A stretch of DNA of 64,000 bases from Haloterrigena sp. H1 (GTDB taxonomy: Archaea; Halobacteriota; Halobacteria; Halobacteriales; Natrialbaceae), in assembly GCF_005938085.1 (NCBI RefSeq), contig NZ_SMZK01000001.1:496001-560000 (forward strand), written 5' to 3'. Shown here one piece after another: positions 46,576 to 55,388 of the stretch. Each line of letters starts with the position of its first letter. The stretch's first letter is position 1. Both the position numbers and the translations under genes were made by a program. The notes under the pieces are model-generated. The model made no database searches and was not told the DNA's origin. It worked only from the letters and a program-made list of their open reading frames with translations.

Positions 46576-47655
46576 CTACAGTCCCGGCCGTCGCCGCCGG
46601 CGACGCTCGCTGAGAAGCCGCTGTACCAGTTTTCCGGGGCCACCCTCGATCGGCCAGCCGCGGGTCCGCCAGGTCGGCGGCTCGGGTTCGTAGTGCGAAC
46701 AGGACCCGGCACACTCGGCGGCCGTCTGACAGCGATCCATGGCAGCACAGTGGGGCAGCGCCTGTCGGTCGTCTCGAGCGTGCAACTGGAAGTGCCGGCA
46801 GTCGGGACGCATGGTGTCGACAAAGGAGCGCCAGCCGCGCTCGTAGGCGCGTTCGGCGATCGCAAGTCGTGTGTCGACTTTCGTCTCGGGGTCGACGTAC
46901 TCGAATCGGGCTGCCGACGCGTCGCGAGCGCCGCCGTCGGGTCGCTCGAGGATCCGCGTCCCCGGCTCGTCGACCGCCAGCGTTCGGGGATACCAGGCGA
47001 TGTCGGCGGTCAGCGCGTCGGGCTCGAGCGCGAGGATTCCGGCCTCGACCGGCAGATCCTCGAAGAGCGCGGGCTCGACGGTGTCTCCTGTCGCCCGGGT
47101 TGCGACCCAGACCTCGTCGGCCAGCCCCATGGCGACGTCGTACTCGAGTTGCGCGCCGAGCGCGCGGGCGGCGCTGGCGTCGAGGTCCGGTTTGTTTTCG
47201 ATCGCGACGATTCGCTCGAGCCAGTCGGGATAGGCCCACTTGCGGCGGATTTCGATACGGTTGCCGTTCTTTCGCGTCTCGAGGATCCCGCGGTCGTCGG
47301 CGCGGTGGATCGCCTCGCGGACGTATCGCCACGGGTAGTCGGGGTGTGGGAGGGCGTCGCGATAGTAGGCCCACTCGCCGGGGGCGTTGTGGACGATGTG
47401 AAGCAGATCGCCGTCGAGGCGGTCGGGACCGAACTGGGCACGGCGGCGGAGGGCAGCGGGGTCACACTCGAGCACGATGGTGTCCCAGCGGCGGCGCTTC
47501 GTGCCGAGTTGGCGAGCGACGATGATCGCGGTGTCGTCGCTGGTCGCGGCTGCTGGTGGCCACGCCAGTTCGGCCCACCGACAGGTTCGTAACTCGAATC
47601 CGAATTCGTGTCCAGAGTCGCGCTGCACTGTCCGCGATAGGCTCACGACCGGCAT
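46576..47655 (-). CDS. DUF5787 protein, putative PD-(D/E)XK nuclease with Cys cluster
   Basis: A 359-residue haloarchaeal protein. The segment LERIVAIENKPDLDASAARALGAQLEYDVAMGLADEVWVATRA (about residues 147-190) has the E-x-K core, a following Gln helix and a final strand as in PD-(D/E)XK nucleases. A C-terminal run of five Cys (DCRHFQLH, HCAAMDRCQTAAECAGSCSHY, about 305-335) resembles the metal or Fe-S Cys clusters of RecB/Cas4-type nucleases. The N-terminal half includes a winged-helix-like PWRYVREAIHRADDRGILETRKNG. Nuclease activity is inferred. Not near any CRISPR or repair gene. Confidence 0.65.
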   Translation of the reverse strand: MPVVSLSRTVQRDSGHEFGFELRTCRWAELAWPPAAATSDDTAIIVARQLGTKRRRWDTIVLECDPAALRRRAQFGPDRLDGDLLHIVHNAPGEWAYYRDALPHPDYPWRYVREAIHRADDRGILETRKNGNRIEIRRKWAYPDWLERIVAIENKPDLDASAARALGAQLEYDVAMGLADEVWVATRATGDTVEPALFEDLPVEAGILALEPDALTADIAWYPRTLAVDEPGTRILERPDGGARDASAARFEYVDPETKVDTRLAIAERAYERGWRSFVDTMRPDCRHFQLHARDDRQALPHCAAMDRCQTAAECAGSCSHYEPEPPTWRTRGWPIEGGPGKLVQRLLSERRRRRRPGL

Positions 47656-47753
47656 GTGTGCTACGGTACGTTCGTTTCGGCTTCGACGCGTTGCTGTTGG
47701 GATCGGGTCACTAACGAAACCGGAAGCGGCGTTTGAACGCCGTTGATTCGGCC

Positions 47754-48443
47754 TCAGAACGAGGTGGGTGTCGAGGTCGACCGCGACGTGCCGGTCGTGG
47801 TGGCTGTCGCGAACGCATGACCGAACATGCGGAAGATCGCGACGTTCGCATAGAACCCAACGAACGGCACGAGTAACGCACCGACGACGGTAAATATCAG
47901 AGCAGAGTTGACGATCATGAGCACGAAGGCCACGGCCATCGGAAAGAGCGCCGCCAACAGATAGTCGGTGCTCAGCAGAACGGGCTTGATCGCGCTCATG
48001 TCGAACGCTGCGCTGATCGACCCTTCGCGGGCGTAGTTGGTCAGCCCCGCGGGAACGATGTAGTAGATAATCAACAGCAGTGGAATGCTTGCAAAGACCG
48101 TCATGAACCCGATACCGGCGATCAGCCCACCACCATCACCGCCGAGCCCCAAGCCAACGCCGATCAAGCCGAATACAACCACCGAATAGATGATCGTTGG
48201 CACGATCGCATACGCCAGTCCAATGACCGTCCCGGCCAGGCCCTTTACGAAGAGGTCGCCCCACTCGGTGAACTCCGGTGGGTTCTCGTCGCCGGCAACC
48301 GTCTTCTCGAGCACGCGGATCCAGTACCCGGTCAAGAGAATCGCAGGAAACAGCAACGCTGAGAGGAACGCGAGTCCGCCACCGATCAGTATCCGTCCGA
48401 CCCAGTCGCCCCGAACCGGATATGAGAGTCCATCTTCTAACAT
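47754..48443 (-). CDS. DUF4013 membrane protein
   Basis: A 229-residue protein with about five or six hydrophobic helices and glycine-rich loops (FGLIGVGLGLGGDGGGLIAG). The start MLEDGLSYPVRGDWVGRILIGGGLAFLSALLFPAILLTGYWIRVL is the DUF4013 opening, with the helical segment EFTEWGDLFVKGLAGTVIGLAY. Function unknown. ATG 48443 is preferred to a Met 14 codons upstream. The C-terminus is Thr/Ser-rich. Confidence 0.8.
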   Translation of the reverse strand: MLEDGLSYPVRGDWVGRILIGGGLAFLSALLFPAILLTGYWIRVLEKTVAGDENPPEFTEWGDLFVKGLAGTVIGLAYAIVPTIIYSVVVFGLIGVGLGLGGDGGGLIAGIGFMTVFASIPLLLIIYYIVPAGLTNYAREGSISAAFDMSAIKPVLLSTDYLLAALFPMAVAFVLMIVNSALIFTVVGALLVPFVGFYANVAIFRMFGHAFATATTTGTSRSTSTPTSF

Positions 48444-48530
48444 GTCTCGTTCACAACCAGTGAATTCGTTGACGATACGAAACACTTTCGATGAGAGGAG
48501 AGTACGGAGCAGTAGTATGTTTCCTGCTGG

Positions 48531-48643
48531 TCATACTGCCGGACAGAACGACGCGACGCCGGTCGCATGTATGCGGCAGTCACCTGCGGGGACGGCCGCA
48601 AATTCGCGACCGGCTTCGTCTTGACTGCTGTCCAGTAGTGTCA
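48531..48643. repeat. Palindromic element family A, copy 2 (loop inverted)
   Basis: A 113-base copy with ends TCATACTGCCGGACAG and CTGTCCAGTAGTGTCA and arms GACGCCGGTCGC and GCGACCGGCTTCGTC as in copy 1 at 9174. The central GTCACCTGCGGGGAC is exactly the reverse complement of copy 1's centre GTCCCCGCAGGTGAC, while the flanking arms keep their order. It lies in the 322-base gap between the DUF4013 gene and the NUDIX gene; the rest of the gap shows nothing. Confidence 0.85.
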
Positions 48644-48765
48644 GTGAAGTGTCTAATCAGCAGCGCCACTATCGGTGGTCCAGTAAGGGTGCAACCGCGG
48701 ACGACAGCGACGAACAGGACCTCGACTCGTCCGATGTCGGCATCGCGGTATGAGCCGTCGCCGAC

Positions 48766-49200
48766 CTACTCTTCCTCGTCCTCGCGTTCGTCCAAGAACT
48801 CGTGGGCGTCCTCTAAGATTTCTCGAGGGCCGTCCTGCGTGACGGTGTTGATCGCCTGTTCGTAGTCGCGCCACTGGAGGTCGCGGTGTTCGTTCGAGAG
48901 TTCCGCGCTGGCCTCGAACGATTTCGCAATAAAGAGGTGAACGGTCTTGTGGATCGTCTTGCCGTTCGCCTCGAAGACGTAGTCGTAGTCCTTGCGAAAG
49001 CCGTCGAGTAGTCGGAACTGTTCGATACCTGCCTCTTCCTTTACTTCGCGGATCGCCGTCTGCTGTAGTTCTTCATCTCCTTCGACACCGCCCTTGGGAA
49101 ACTCCCAATCGCCTGGGCGGCTCTTGAGTAGAAGATACTCGCGCCGGCCCCGCGTATCGCGGAAGAGGATCGCGCCTGCGCTCGTAGCTTCGACTGCCAT
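48766..49200 (-). CDS. NUDIX hydrolase, Ap4A-hydrolase type
   Basis: A 144-residue NUDIX protein. Full box: GGVEGDEELQQTAIREVKEEAGI, preceded by DWEFPK as in bis(5'-nucleosyl)-tetraphosphatases, with the strand YVFEANGKTIHKTVHLFIAKS. Likely cleaves diadenosine polyphosphates, alarmone-like nucleotides. The acidic tail DEREDEEE is typical of halophiles. Start ATG 49200. Confidence 0.88.
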   Translation of the reverse strand: MAVEATSAGAILFRDTRGRREYLLLKSRPGDWEFPKGGVEGDEELQQTAIREVKEEAGIEQFRLLDGFRKDYDYVFEANGKTIHKTVHLFIAKSFEASAELSNEHRDLQWRDYEQAINTVTQDGPREILEDAHEFLDEREDEEE

Positions 49201-49387
49201 TAAGTTGGCTAACAGGTGCGACGTTAAGAGAATATCGGACTGTTCGTCCAGCGTATACTGATTGCGGCCCCGATTTTCACGCCATCACCGGCCGATCGAC
49301 CGCAGTCGTTCACCGCACGTGACCTGTCTCGACGCGTCTCAGCAACTTTTTACGCACCCACCGTCGACATATGCGACAGCACCAGCC

Positions 49388-49723
49388 ATGACCTTCGTCA
49401 CCCGCCTGACGCTCCAAAGCGGCGACCGCGCCGCGCTCGATGGTATCGTCGAAGACATCAAAACAACCGCCGAGCGAAAGGGAGCGGCACTGAAAGGTCC
49501 TCACTCTCACCCGCCGGAACGACTCTCGGTCCCACAGTGCTGTCGACTGCACGCTGACGACGACCGGCAGTTTTCCTCGTGGGACTACACCGTCTTCACC
49601 CGCGAACTCGAGATTCACGGCCACGATAATCTCGCACGTAATATCGCCTCACAGAACTTCCCCGATTCGGTCCACATCGAGGCCGAAGTCGAGCAGATCC
49701 ACGGCGCTGGCCGCGGGAACTGA
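49388..49723 (+). CDS. uS10/mL48 family ribosomal-protein-like protein
   Basis: A 111-residue paralogue of ribosomal protein S10: MTFVTRLTLQSGDRAALDGIVEDIKTTAERKGAALKGPHSHPPERLSVPQC then FTRELEIHGHDNLARNIASQNFPDSVHIEAEVEQI. The ERKGA...GPHSHPPE loop matches the S10 fold. Conserved in Halobacteria beside the canonical S10 elsewhere; role uncertain, possibly translation-related. ATG 49388 starts at the first strand; the open frame upstream is unconserved. Confidence 0.78.
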   Translation: MTFVTRLTLQSGDRAALDGIVEDIKTTAERKGAALKGPHSHPPERLSVPQCCRLHADDDRQFSSWDYTVFTRELEIHGHDNLARNIASQNFPDSVHIEAEVEQIHGAGRGN

Positions 49724-49793
49724 GGGCTTTTCTCCGTCGCGTCGAGCCGAGATCGCCGTCAGAGCTTTTTATCCGTCTCTCGGAGGGAGTAGC

Positions 49794-51074
49794 ATGACCG
49801 CGGACGACCTCGTAACCCTCCGACGAGACCTCCACCAGAAACCCGAACCTGCCTGGCGCGAATTCTACACGACTGCACGGATCGTCGACGAACTCGAGTC
49901 GCGACTCGGCGACGATCTCGACCAGCTTTACGTCGGGCCCGAGGCGATCGCGGGCGACCACCGGCTAGCAGTCCCCGACGACGCGGAACTGGCCCGCTGG
50001 TACGAGCAGGCCCAAGAGACGGACGTCGATGACGCCACGCTTGAGCGGCTTGCTGGCGGCTACACCGGTGCGGTCGCCGTCATCGAACGCGGCGAGGGGC
50101 CGACCGTCGGCCTGCGCGTCGACATCGACGGGCTCCCGCGACCCGAATCCGACGAGTTGAGCCACACTCCTGCTGCTGCGGGCTTTCGCTCTGAACATGA
50201 GGGTGCGATGCACGCCTGCGGCCACGACGCCCACGCGACCATCGGGGTCGGCGTCCTCGAGCGCATCGCAGAGAGCGACTTTGCAGGAACACTCAAAGTG
50301 TTCTTCCAGCCCGCCGAGGAGGTCGTCGGCGGCGGCAAGTCGATGGCCGAAAGCGAGCACATCCGAGATGTCGACTCCCTGCTCGCGACCCACATCGGGC
50401 TCGACCATCCGACCGGCGAGATCGTCGCCGGGATCGACGGCTTTCTGGCGGTCTCGCACCTCGAGGCCGAGTTCACGGGCGAATCGGCCCACGCCGGCGG
50501 CCACCCCGAACAGGGACGCAACGCCGTGCAGGCGATGGCGACGGCCGTCCAGAATCTCTACGGGATTCCCCGGCACAACGACGGCAAAACGCGGGTCAAC
50601 GCGGGTGTCGTCGAGGGCGGCAGCGCTGCTAACGTCATCCCCGACGTGGCGCGGATCGTCGCCGAAGTGCGCGGCGAGACGACAGAACTGATGGAGTACA
50701 TGAAACATCGAGCCGAGCAGGTGCTCCGGAGTGCCGCCGAGATGCACGACTGTGAGGTGTCGGTCGAGACCGGCGCGGAGGCACCTAGCGCGAGAAGTGA
50801 CGGCGACCTCGTTTCGACCGTCGCCGACGTGGCCGGCGAGACGGCGGGCGTCGAACGGGTCAAAGAGCGCGACGAACTCGGTGGCAGCGAGGACGCGACG
50901 TACCTGATGCGGGCGGTCCAGGAACGCGGCGGCAGCGCCTGTTACGTTGGCGTCGGCACCGACCACCCCGGCGGCCATCACACGGCGACGTTCGACGTCG
51001 ACGAAGCGAGCATCGGCCACGGGGTCGACGTGCTGGCCGGGACGATCGAGCGGCTGGGTCAGCGGTCGGACTAA
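49794..51074 (+). CDS. Amidohydrolase, M20D family
   Basis: A 426-residue metal-dependent amidohydrolase of the IAA-amino acid hydrolase/AbgA type. Motifs: LRRDLHQKPEPAWREFYT (residues 8-25), GLRVDIDGLP, the metal-binding MHACGHDAHATIGVG (about 139-153), FFQPAEEVVGGGK and HAGGHPEQGRNAV. An insertion around residues 45-90 separates the first blocks, as in AbgA-like p-aminobenzoyl-glutamate hydrolases. Substrate likely an N-acyl or aminobenzoyl amino acid. ATG 49794. Confidence 0.88.
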   Translation: MTADDLVTLRRDLHQKPEPAWREFYTTARIVDELESRLGDDLDQLYVGPEAIAGDHRLAVPDDAELARWYEQAQETDVDDATLERLAGGYTGAVAVIERGEGPTVGLRVDIDGLPRPESDELSHTPAAAGFRSEHEGAMHACGHDAHATIGVGVLERIAESDFAGTLKVFFQPAEEVVGGGKSMAESEHIRDVDSLLATHIGLDHPTGEIVAGIDGFLAVSHLEAEFTGESAHAGGHPEQGRNAVQAMATAVQNLYGIPRHNDGKTRVNAGVVEGGSAANVIPDVARIVAEVRGETTELMEYMKHRAEQVLRSAAEMHDCEVSVETGAEAPSARSDGDLVSTVADVAGETAGVERVKERDELGGSEDATYLMRAVQERGGSACYVGVGTDHPGGHHTATFDVDEASIGHGVDVLAGTIERLGQRSD

Positions 51075-51206
51075 TATAGAAAGTCCGAACAGTCATCATC
51101 GTCGAACCGAACCACGTGACACGATGGTCGGGCGATCAGCAGACTGCGACGATTTCGTCGACGCGCACTGGCGGGGCCATCATCGACTGCTCGAGGTGGA
51201 CCAATC

Positions 51207-52676
51207 GTGGAGATAACCCGCGTGCGGGCCGCGCTCTGGGCGCGCATGGCGGTCTCGGTGGTGCTGCTTGCGCTCGCGCTGGGGCTCCTCGTTGCCATCG
51301 AAGTCGTGTTGATCGGTCTCGCGTCCGGACTGGCGATAATCGTTCCCTATGGCGTTTTCACGATCACACTCGGGAGTTCGTCGCTCGCCGTCGTCCCTAC
51401 TGCAATCATCTACGGTGGGCTGGCGTTCGCGGCGGGCTGTGCCGTTCGCGTGATGCGGCGGGGGCCCACTCCCTCGGAGACGGCAGTCAAAGTCGTCGCC
51501 GTGACGTATTTGCTGGTGATGCTGTCGTCGCTGGTCGCGACCGGATACCTGCTCGTCTCGGTCCTTAGGTATTCGACCAGAGCGGCGATACTCGTCTGTG
51601 GAGTCCTCGTCGCTGCCGTCTTCGTCGGCTGGCTCCTCTACGCGGCGGTCGACTGGTCGAACGCGGACGAGACGGAGCGTTCCAGCGATTGGACGAGTGA
51701 TACCGCGGCGACCGACGAGACCGTCGAGATCACGACCGAAATGCGCCGGCTGCTCGAGGCGGTCGGCGAACTGACGGACCGACCGGTATACGGCTATCTC
51801 GGCGTCACACTCGCAGGAATCGTCGTCCTTGGCTTCGTCTTCGTTGCCGCGACGATCGTTCCGGCGGTCTATCACCTTCCGGGACTGGCGGCGGTCGGCA
51901 GCCTCTGTATCGTCGGGCTGCACGTCGGTACCACGGTTCGATCTGAATACACTGGCGAGAGCGCAGTCCTTCGCGACCTCGAGCACGGCGAGCGACTCGA
52001 GTCGCGAGCCACGGCGGACGACCACGGTCTGGCGCCGCTCCAAGCGACGGTCGGCCGGCTTGCGGCCCAGGCCGACGTTCCCCCACCCGCGGTTCGCATC
52101 GATCCGAGTGCCACCCAGCGGGCCATCACGGTCGGCTACCGACCCGCGACGTCGACGATCGTGGTCTCCCGGGGACTCCTCGAGTCCCTCGACGACCGCG
52201 AACTCGAAGCGGTGCTCGCACACGAACTCGCACACGTCGTAAACCGAGATGCGGCCGTCATGACGTTTCTCGCCCTTCCCGCAGCGAGCGCGACCGCGGC
52301 GGTCGATCGCCACGTCGCGAACCCGGTCCTCGCGATTCCCGCAGCCGTTACGTACGCGGTAAGCCGGTGGTGTGTCGCCCTCGTCTCGAGCTATCGAGAG
52401 TACGTCGCCGACGATGGTGCCGTCGCGATCACTGGTGATCCGGCCGCCCTCGCGAGTGCTCTCGAGACGCTCGACGCCGACCTCGAACGGCGGCCTGCGA
52501 CGGATCTGCGCGATCACCGTTCCACAATGGCGTTCTCGATCGTCCCGCCGCCATGGGAGAAGCATCGCTTTTTCGACCGGGCCCGGTGGATCATCGCTCG
52601 AGGAATCTTTGGGACACACCCCGACACCGAAACGCGGATCGATCGGCTCAGAACTGCCGTCGAAAGGCGCGATTGA
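51207..52676 (+). CDS. M48 family membrane metallopeptidase
   Basis: A 489-residue membrane protease larger than HtpX. Four hydrophobic helices lie in the first 150 residues, two more at about 195-240, then the catalytic domain with VLAHELAHVVNRDA (HExxH at about 337), ATVGRLAAQADVPPPAVRI before it, and the Glu in SSYREYVADDGA after it, then GTHPDTETRIDRL. Start is GTG 51207, since no suitable ATG lies near the first helix. The long N-terminal multi-helix region may be a sensor or topology module. Confidence 0.87.
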   Translation: MEITRVRAALWARMAVSVVLLALALGLLVAIEVVLIGLASGLAIIVPYGVFTITLGSSSLAVVPTAIIYGGLAFAAGCAVRVMRRGPTPSETAVKVVAVTYLLVMLSSLVATGYLLVSVLRYSTRAAILVCGVLVAAVFVGWLLYAAVDWSNADETERSSDWTSDTAATDETVEITTEMRRLLEAVGELTDRPVYGYLGVTLAGIVVLGFVFVAATIVPAVYHLPGLAAVGSLCIVGLHVGTTVRSEYTGESAVLRDLEHGERLESRATADDHGLAPLQATVGRLAAQADVPPPAVRIDPSATQRAITVGYRPATSTIVVSRGLLESLDDRELEAVLAHELAHVVNRDAAVMTFLALPAASATAAVDRHVANPVLAIPAAVTYAVSRWCVALVSSYREYVADDGAVAITGDPAALASALETLDADLERRPATDLRDHRSTMAFSIVPPPWEKHRFFDRARWIIARGIFGTHPDTETRIDRLRTAVERRD

Positions 52677-52724
52677 ATGGGTTGGCTCCGCGACCCCGGT
52701 CGACGGGTCACGACCGACCGCCGA

Positions 52725-53504
52725 TCAGGCGTCCATCACGACCTCGAGGTCGAACGGCGCGTCGGCGGGTGCCATGTCGGGCTCGAGGTAGCCGACCGCG
52801 AAGGCAGTGTAGACGCTGCCGGCTTCTGGTGCCACGTCGAAGGTCGCGACCACGTCACCGTCGTTGGTCTCGGTCGCCGGTCGGACCTCGAGGGTGTAGT
52901 CGCCGCCTGGCACTTCAGTCGTCGCTGCGTCGCCGAATGCCGCGCCCTCGAACAGTACCGTCTCGCCGTCACCGACCGTGACGTCGACCGCGGGCGCGTC
53001 CGGCGAGGCGTGAACGAGACGCACCCGTGCGTTGTCACCCGGGTCGCTGACGTCGTCTTCGAGCACTGCCGGTGCAAAGGGCTGGTTCGTCTCGCTTAGT
53101 TCTCCTAGTGCCGCGATGGTGAACGCTCCGTCCGTGATCTCGAGGTCGTCCTCGAACACGACCGTGTCGGGATCTCCTGCGGCCGTGATCATTACCGTGT
53201 AGGTGCCCGGCGCGAGCTCGAGGTAGTCGCTGACGGCCCGGTAGGGAACGTCCTCGAGGACCATGTCGCCGTCGACGTACACATCGACGTTCGGCGCGTC
53301 CGGCGAGAGGTGAGCGACACGGACGTTTGCCATTGCCTCGTCGCTTCCGCCGTCGTCCATCCCGTCGTCACTCATGTCATCTCCAGACCCGCTCCCGCCC
53401 ATCTCGCCGTCGTCATCACTCCCACCCATACAGCCGGCGAGCGCGATTCCGCCTGTAGTTCCAATCAGGGTCAGTGCGCGTCGGCGTGTGTGGCTTTCTG
53501 CCAT
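52725..53504 (-). CDS. DUF4397 domain lipoprotein (Tat exported)
   Basis: A 259-residue cell-surface protein. N-terminus MAESHTRRRALTLIGTTGGIALAGC has a twin-arginine motif, hydrophobic core and lipobox AGC, so Tat export and lipid anchoring are expected. A Ser/Gly/Asp linker follows (residues 30-65), then two repeats of a DUF4397 beta domain: VRVAHLSPDAPNVDVYVDG and VRLVHASPDAPAVDVTVGDG. Likely surface-exposed and non-enzymatic. ATG 53504 is required for the signal peptide. Confidence 0.9.
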   Translation of the reverse strand: MAESHTRRRALTLIGTTGGIALAGCMGGSDDDGEMGGSGSGDDMSDDGMDDGGSDEAMANVRVAHLSPDAPNVDVYVDGDMVLEDVPYRAVSDYLELAPGTYTVMITAAGDPDTVVFEDDLEITDGAFTIAALGELSETNQPFAPAVLEDDVSDPGDNARVRLVHASPDAPAVDVTVGDGETVLFEGAAFGDAATTEVPGGDYTLEVRPATETNDGDVVATFDVAPEAGSVYTAFAVGYLEPDMAPADAPFDLEVVMDA

Positions 53505-53615
53505 ATATCCGGGTACTTGATGGGTAGGAAAGACGAAAATCCCTAACAACGTAGGGGTATTTCCACACGAATTTATAACTCACCGACCAGTAATACCGAA
53601 TTACTCGGATGTAGC

Positions 53616-53828
53616 CGTCTCGAGTGAACGATGGCCGGGAGGACGGCTCGAGCAACGCGAGAGCCGGCTGACTCGGGGGAGGGCAGGCGGTTACCCAGGT
53701 ACCGACCGCGAGCGAACCCGACGGGTGAGCGAGCGGGCCGACGACCGACCCGTAGGGGAGGGAGGAGTGCTTTTGATCGACATTTGGCCGAGGGCCGGCT
53801 TGCCGGCCCGCAGCGCAAAAGGTCGGTT
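53616..53828 (-). repeat. Haloarchaeal 3'-flank repeat (family D), copy 2
   Basis: About 213 bases directly after the geranylgeranyl reductase stop. It shares with 43628-43907 the blocks GGCCGACGACCGACCCGTA, GGGAGGGAGGAGTGCTTTTG and CCGCAGCGCAAAAGGTC, plus GATGGCCGGGAG and GGGAGGGCAGGCG, in the same order and orientation relative to the gene. Intervening hairpins (GGCCGGCTTGCCGGCC) differ in sequence. No coding potential. The gap 53505-53615 shows nothing further. Confidence 0.75.
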
Positions 53829-55232
53829 CTAGTACTTGGGTTCCGCCCCAGTCGTCTCGTAGACCTGTTCCATGAGGTCGTCGCGGCGTTGCTGCCAGTG
53901 CTCGAGTGCGGCGGGATGGTGGGGATACCCCTCGTAGAGCTCGAGCAGGTCGTCGGCCCGGCGTTTGGTCTGGAAGAGCGTCCAGATCGTCCCCCAGTGG
54001 CCGCGGCTGTTGAGCAGTCCCTCCGCGGCGAGTTTCGGGCCGACGCTCGTACTGCCCGAGTACAGCGCCTCCGCGAGTTTCTCGCCGGGCATCGCGGCGA
54101 GCAGGCCCATCAGGTCGTCGACGTCGACGGCCGTCGAGAGGATGTTGTAGACGTCCAGCGCGGCGTAGCGTGCGCCGAAGTGGTCCATGACGCGCTCGTT
54201 GTACTCCCAGAGGGCCTTCTCGCTGACGTCGCCGGTCTCGAGCGCCTCGATCGCGGCCTCACCGGCGTACTTGCCGCCGTAGGCGGCACCGGCGATGCCG
54301 CCGCCGGTCGTGGGGTTGACGTGGCCGGCGGCGTCGCCGATGGCCATGTAACCTGGATGGACCGCCGAATCGTAGGGCCGCCGCGTCGGGAGGGCTGCGC
54401 CGAGTTTGTCCTCGACCTCGGCATCCCGGAACTCGGGGCGGGTCTCGAGGTCGCGTTTGAGGTCGTCGACGAGTTTCATCGGCTCTTCGGTCATCTGGAA
54501 GCCAAGCCCGGCGTTGATCTCCGTCTCGGTGCGCGGGAAGTACCAGAGGTAGCCCGCGGCGCGTTCGGTCGGCTTGAAGACGAGTGCGTCGTCCCACTCG
54601 ACGGGGTCGTCGACGTGGACGATCTCGCGGTAGGCAGAACAGAAGTGCGTATAGTTAACGTTGGTGTCGAACGAGGAAGTCGAGAAGTCGACGTGATCCT
54701 GGAGGACGGACAGCGAGCCCGCGGCGTCGATGACGATGTCGGCCTCGTAAGTGAGCGGGTCGCCCTTACGGATCGCTTCGACGCCGGTGACACGGCCGTC
54801 GTCATCCTGAAGGACGTTTTGTACGACGGTGTCGTAGTGGAACTCGACGCCGACGTCGTCGGCCCCGTCGATGATCCGCCGGCCGTACTCCCAGCGGTCG
54901 ATGACGGCCAGCTCGCCCGGAATCGGAATCTCGAGGACGGTATCCTCCTGGGGGATTTCGAAGCGGCCGTGGTCGACGCCCGTATTCGTGAAGGCGGGCT
55001 CGAGTTTCGACTTCGGGATCGCCTCCGGGAAGCTGTCGGCTCCCTTCAGCGCGTCGCCACAGGCGATGTGGCCCGCTTCGGATTCGGGCTTTCGCTCGAG
55101 GATGATGACGTCGTACCCTTCCCGTGCGATGGTCGCTGCGGCGTAGCACCCTGCGGTTCCGGCGCCGACGACGACCACGTCCGGCGACTGCGTCTTCGGC
55201 GTCGTGGCGGCCGACTGCTCCTGCGTGCTCAT
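53829..55232 (-). CDS. Geranylgeranyl reductase (archaeal lipid saturation)
   Basis: A 467-residue FAD enzyme that saturates the isoprenoid chains of archaeal membrane lipids. FAD motif VVVVGAGTAGCYAAATIAREGYDVIILERK (residues 19-48), ACGDALKG (about 58), substrate/FAD region GYMAIGDAAGHVNPTTGGGIAGAAYGG (about 290-316), and YLWYFPRTETEINAGLGFQ. Length is slightly above the usual 390-450. Start ATG 55232. A ferredoxin gene is divergent, 156 bases away. Confidence 0.88.
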   Translation of the reverse strand: MSTQEQSAATTPKTQSPDVVVVGAGTAGCYAAATIAREGYDVIILERKPESEAGHIACGDALKGADSFPEAIPKSKLEPAFTNTGVDHGRFEIPQEDTVLEIPIPGELAVIDRWEYGRRIIDGADDVGVEFHYDTVVQNVLQDDDGRVTGVEAIRKGDPLTYEADIVIDAAGSLSVLQDHVDFSTSSFDTNVNYTHFCSAYREIVHVDDPVEWDDALVFKPTERAAGYLWYFPRTETEINAGLGFQMTEEPMKLVDDLKRDLETRPEFRDAEVEDKLGAALPTRRPYDSAVHPGYMAIGDAAGHVNPTTGGGIAGAAYGGKYAGEAAIEALETGDVSEKALWEYNERVMDHFGARYAALDVYNILSTAVDVDDLMGLLAAMPGEKLAEALYSGSTSVGPKLAAEGLLNSRGHWGTIWTLFQTKRRADDLLELYEGYPHHPAALEHWQQRRDDLMEQVYETTGAEPKY

Positions 55233-55388
55233 ATCAACACTGTGGATGCCGCGGTAAGAAAACGTTTTATCAAGCGGTTAGCTGCGATTTGTGGCCGATC
55301 CGGTGGCGAGCCCGCGCGGTGGAATCGGCCGGTTTGATCCCCTGCAATGAAATAAAGAGTTTTAGTGAGGTCCGCCGTACCGGACCGT

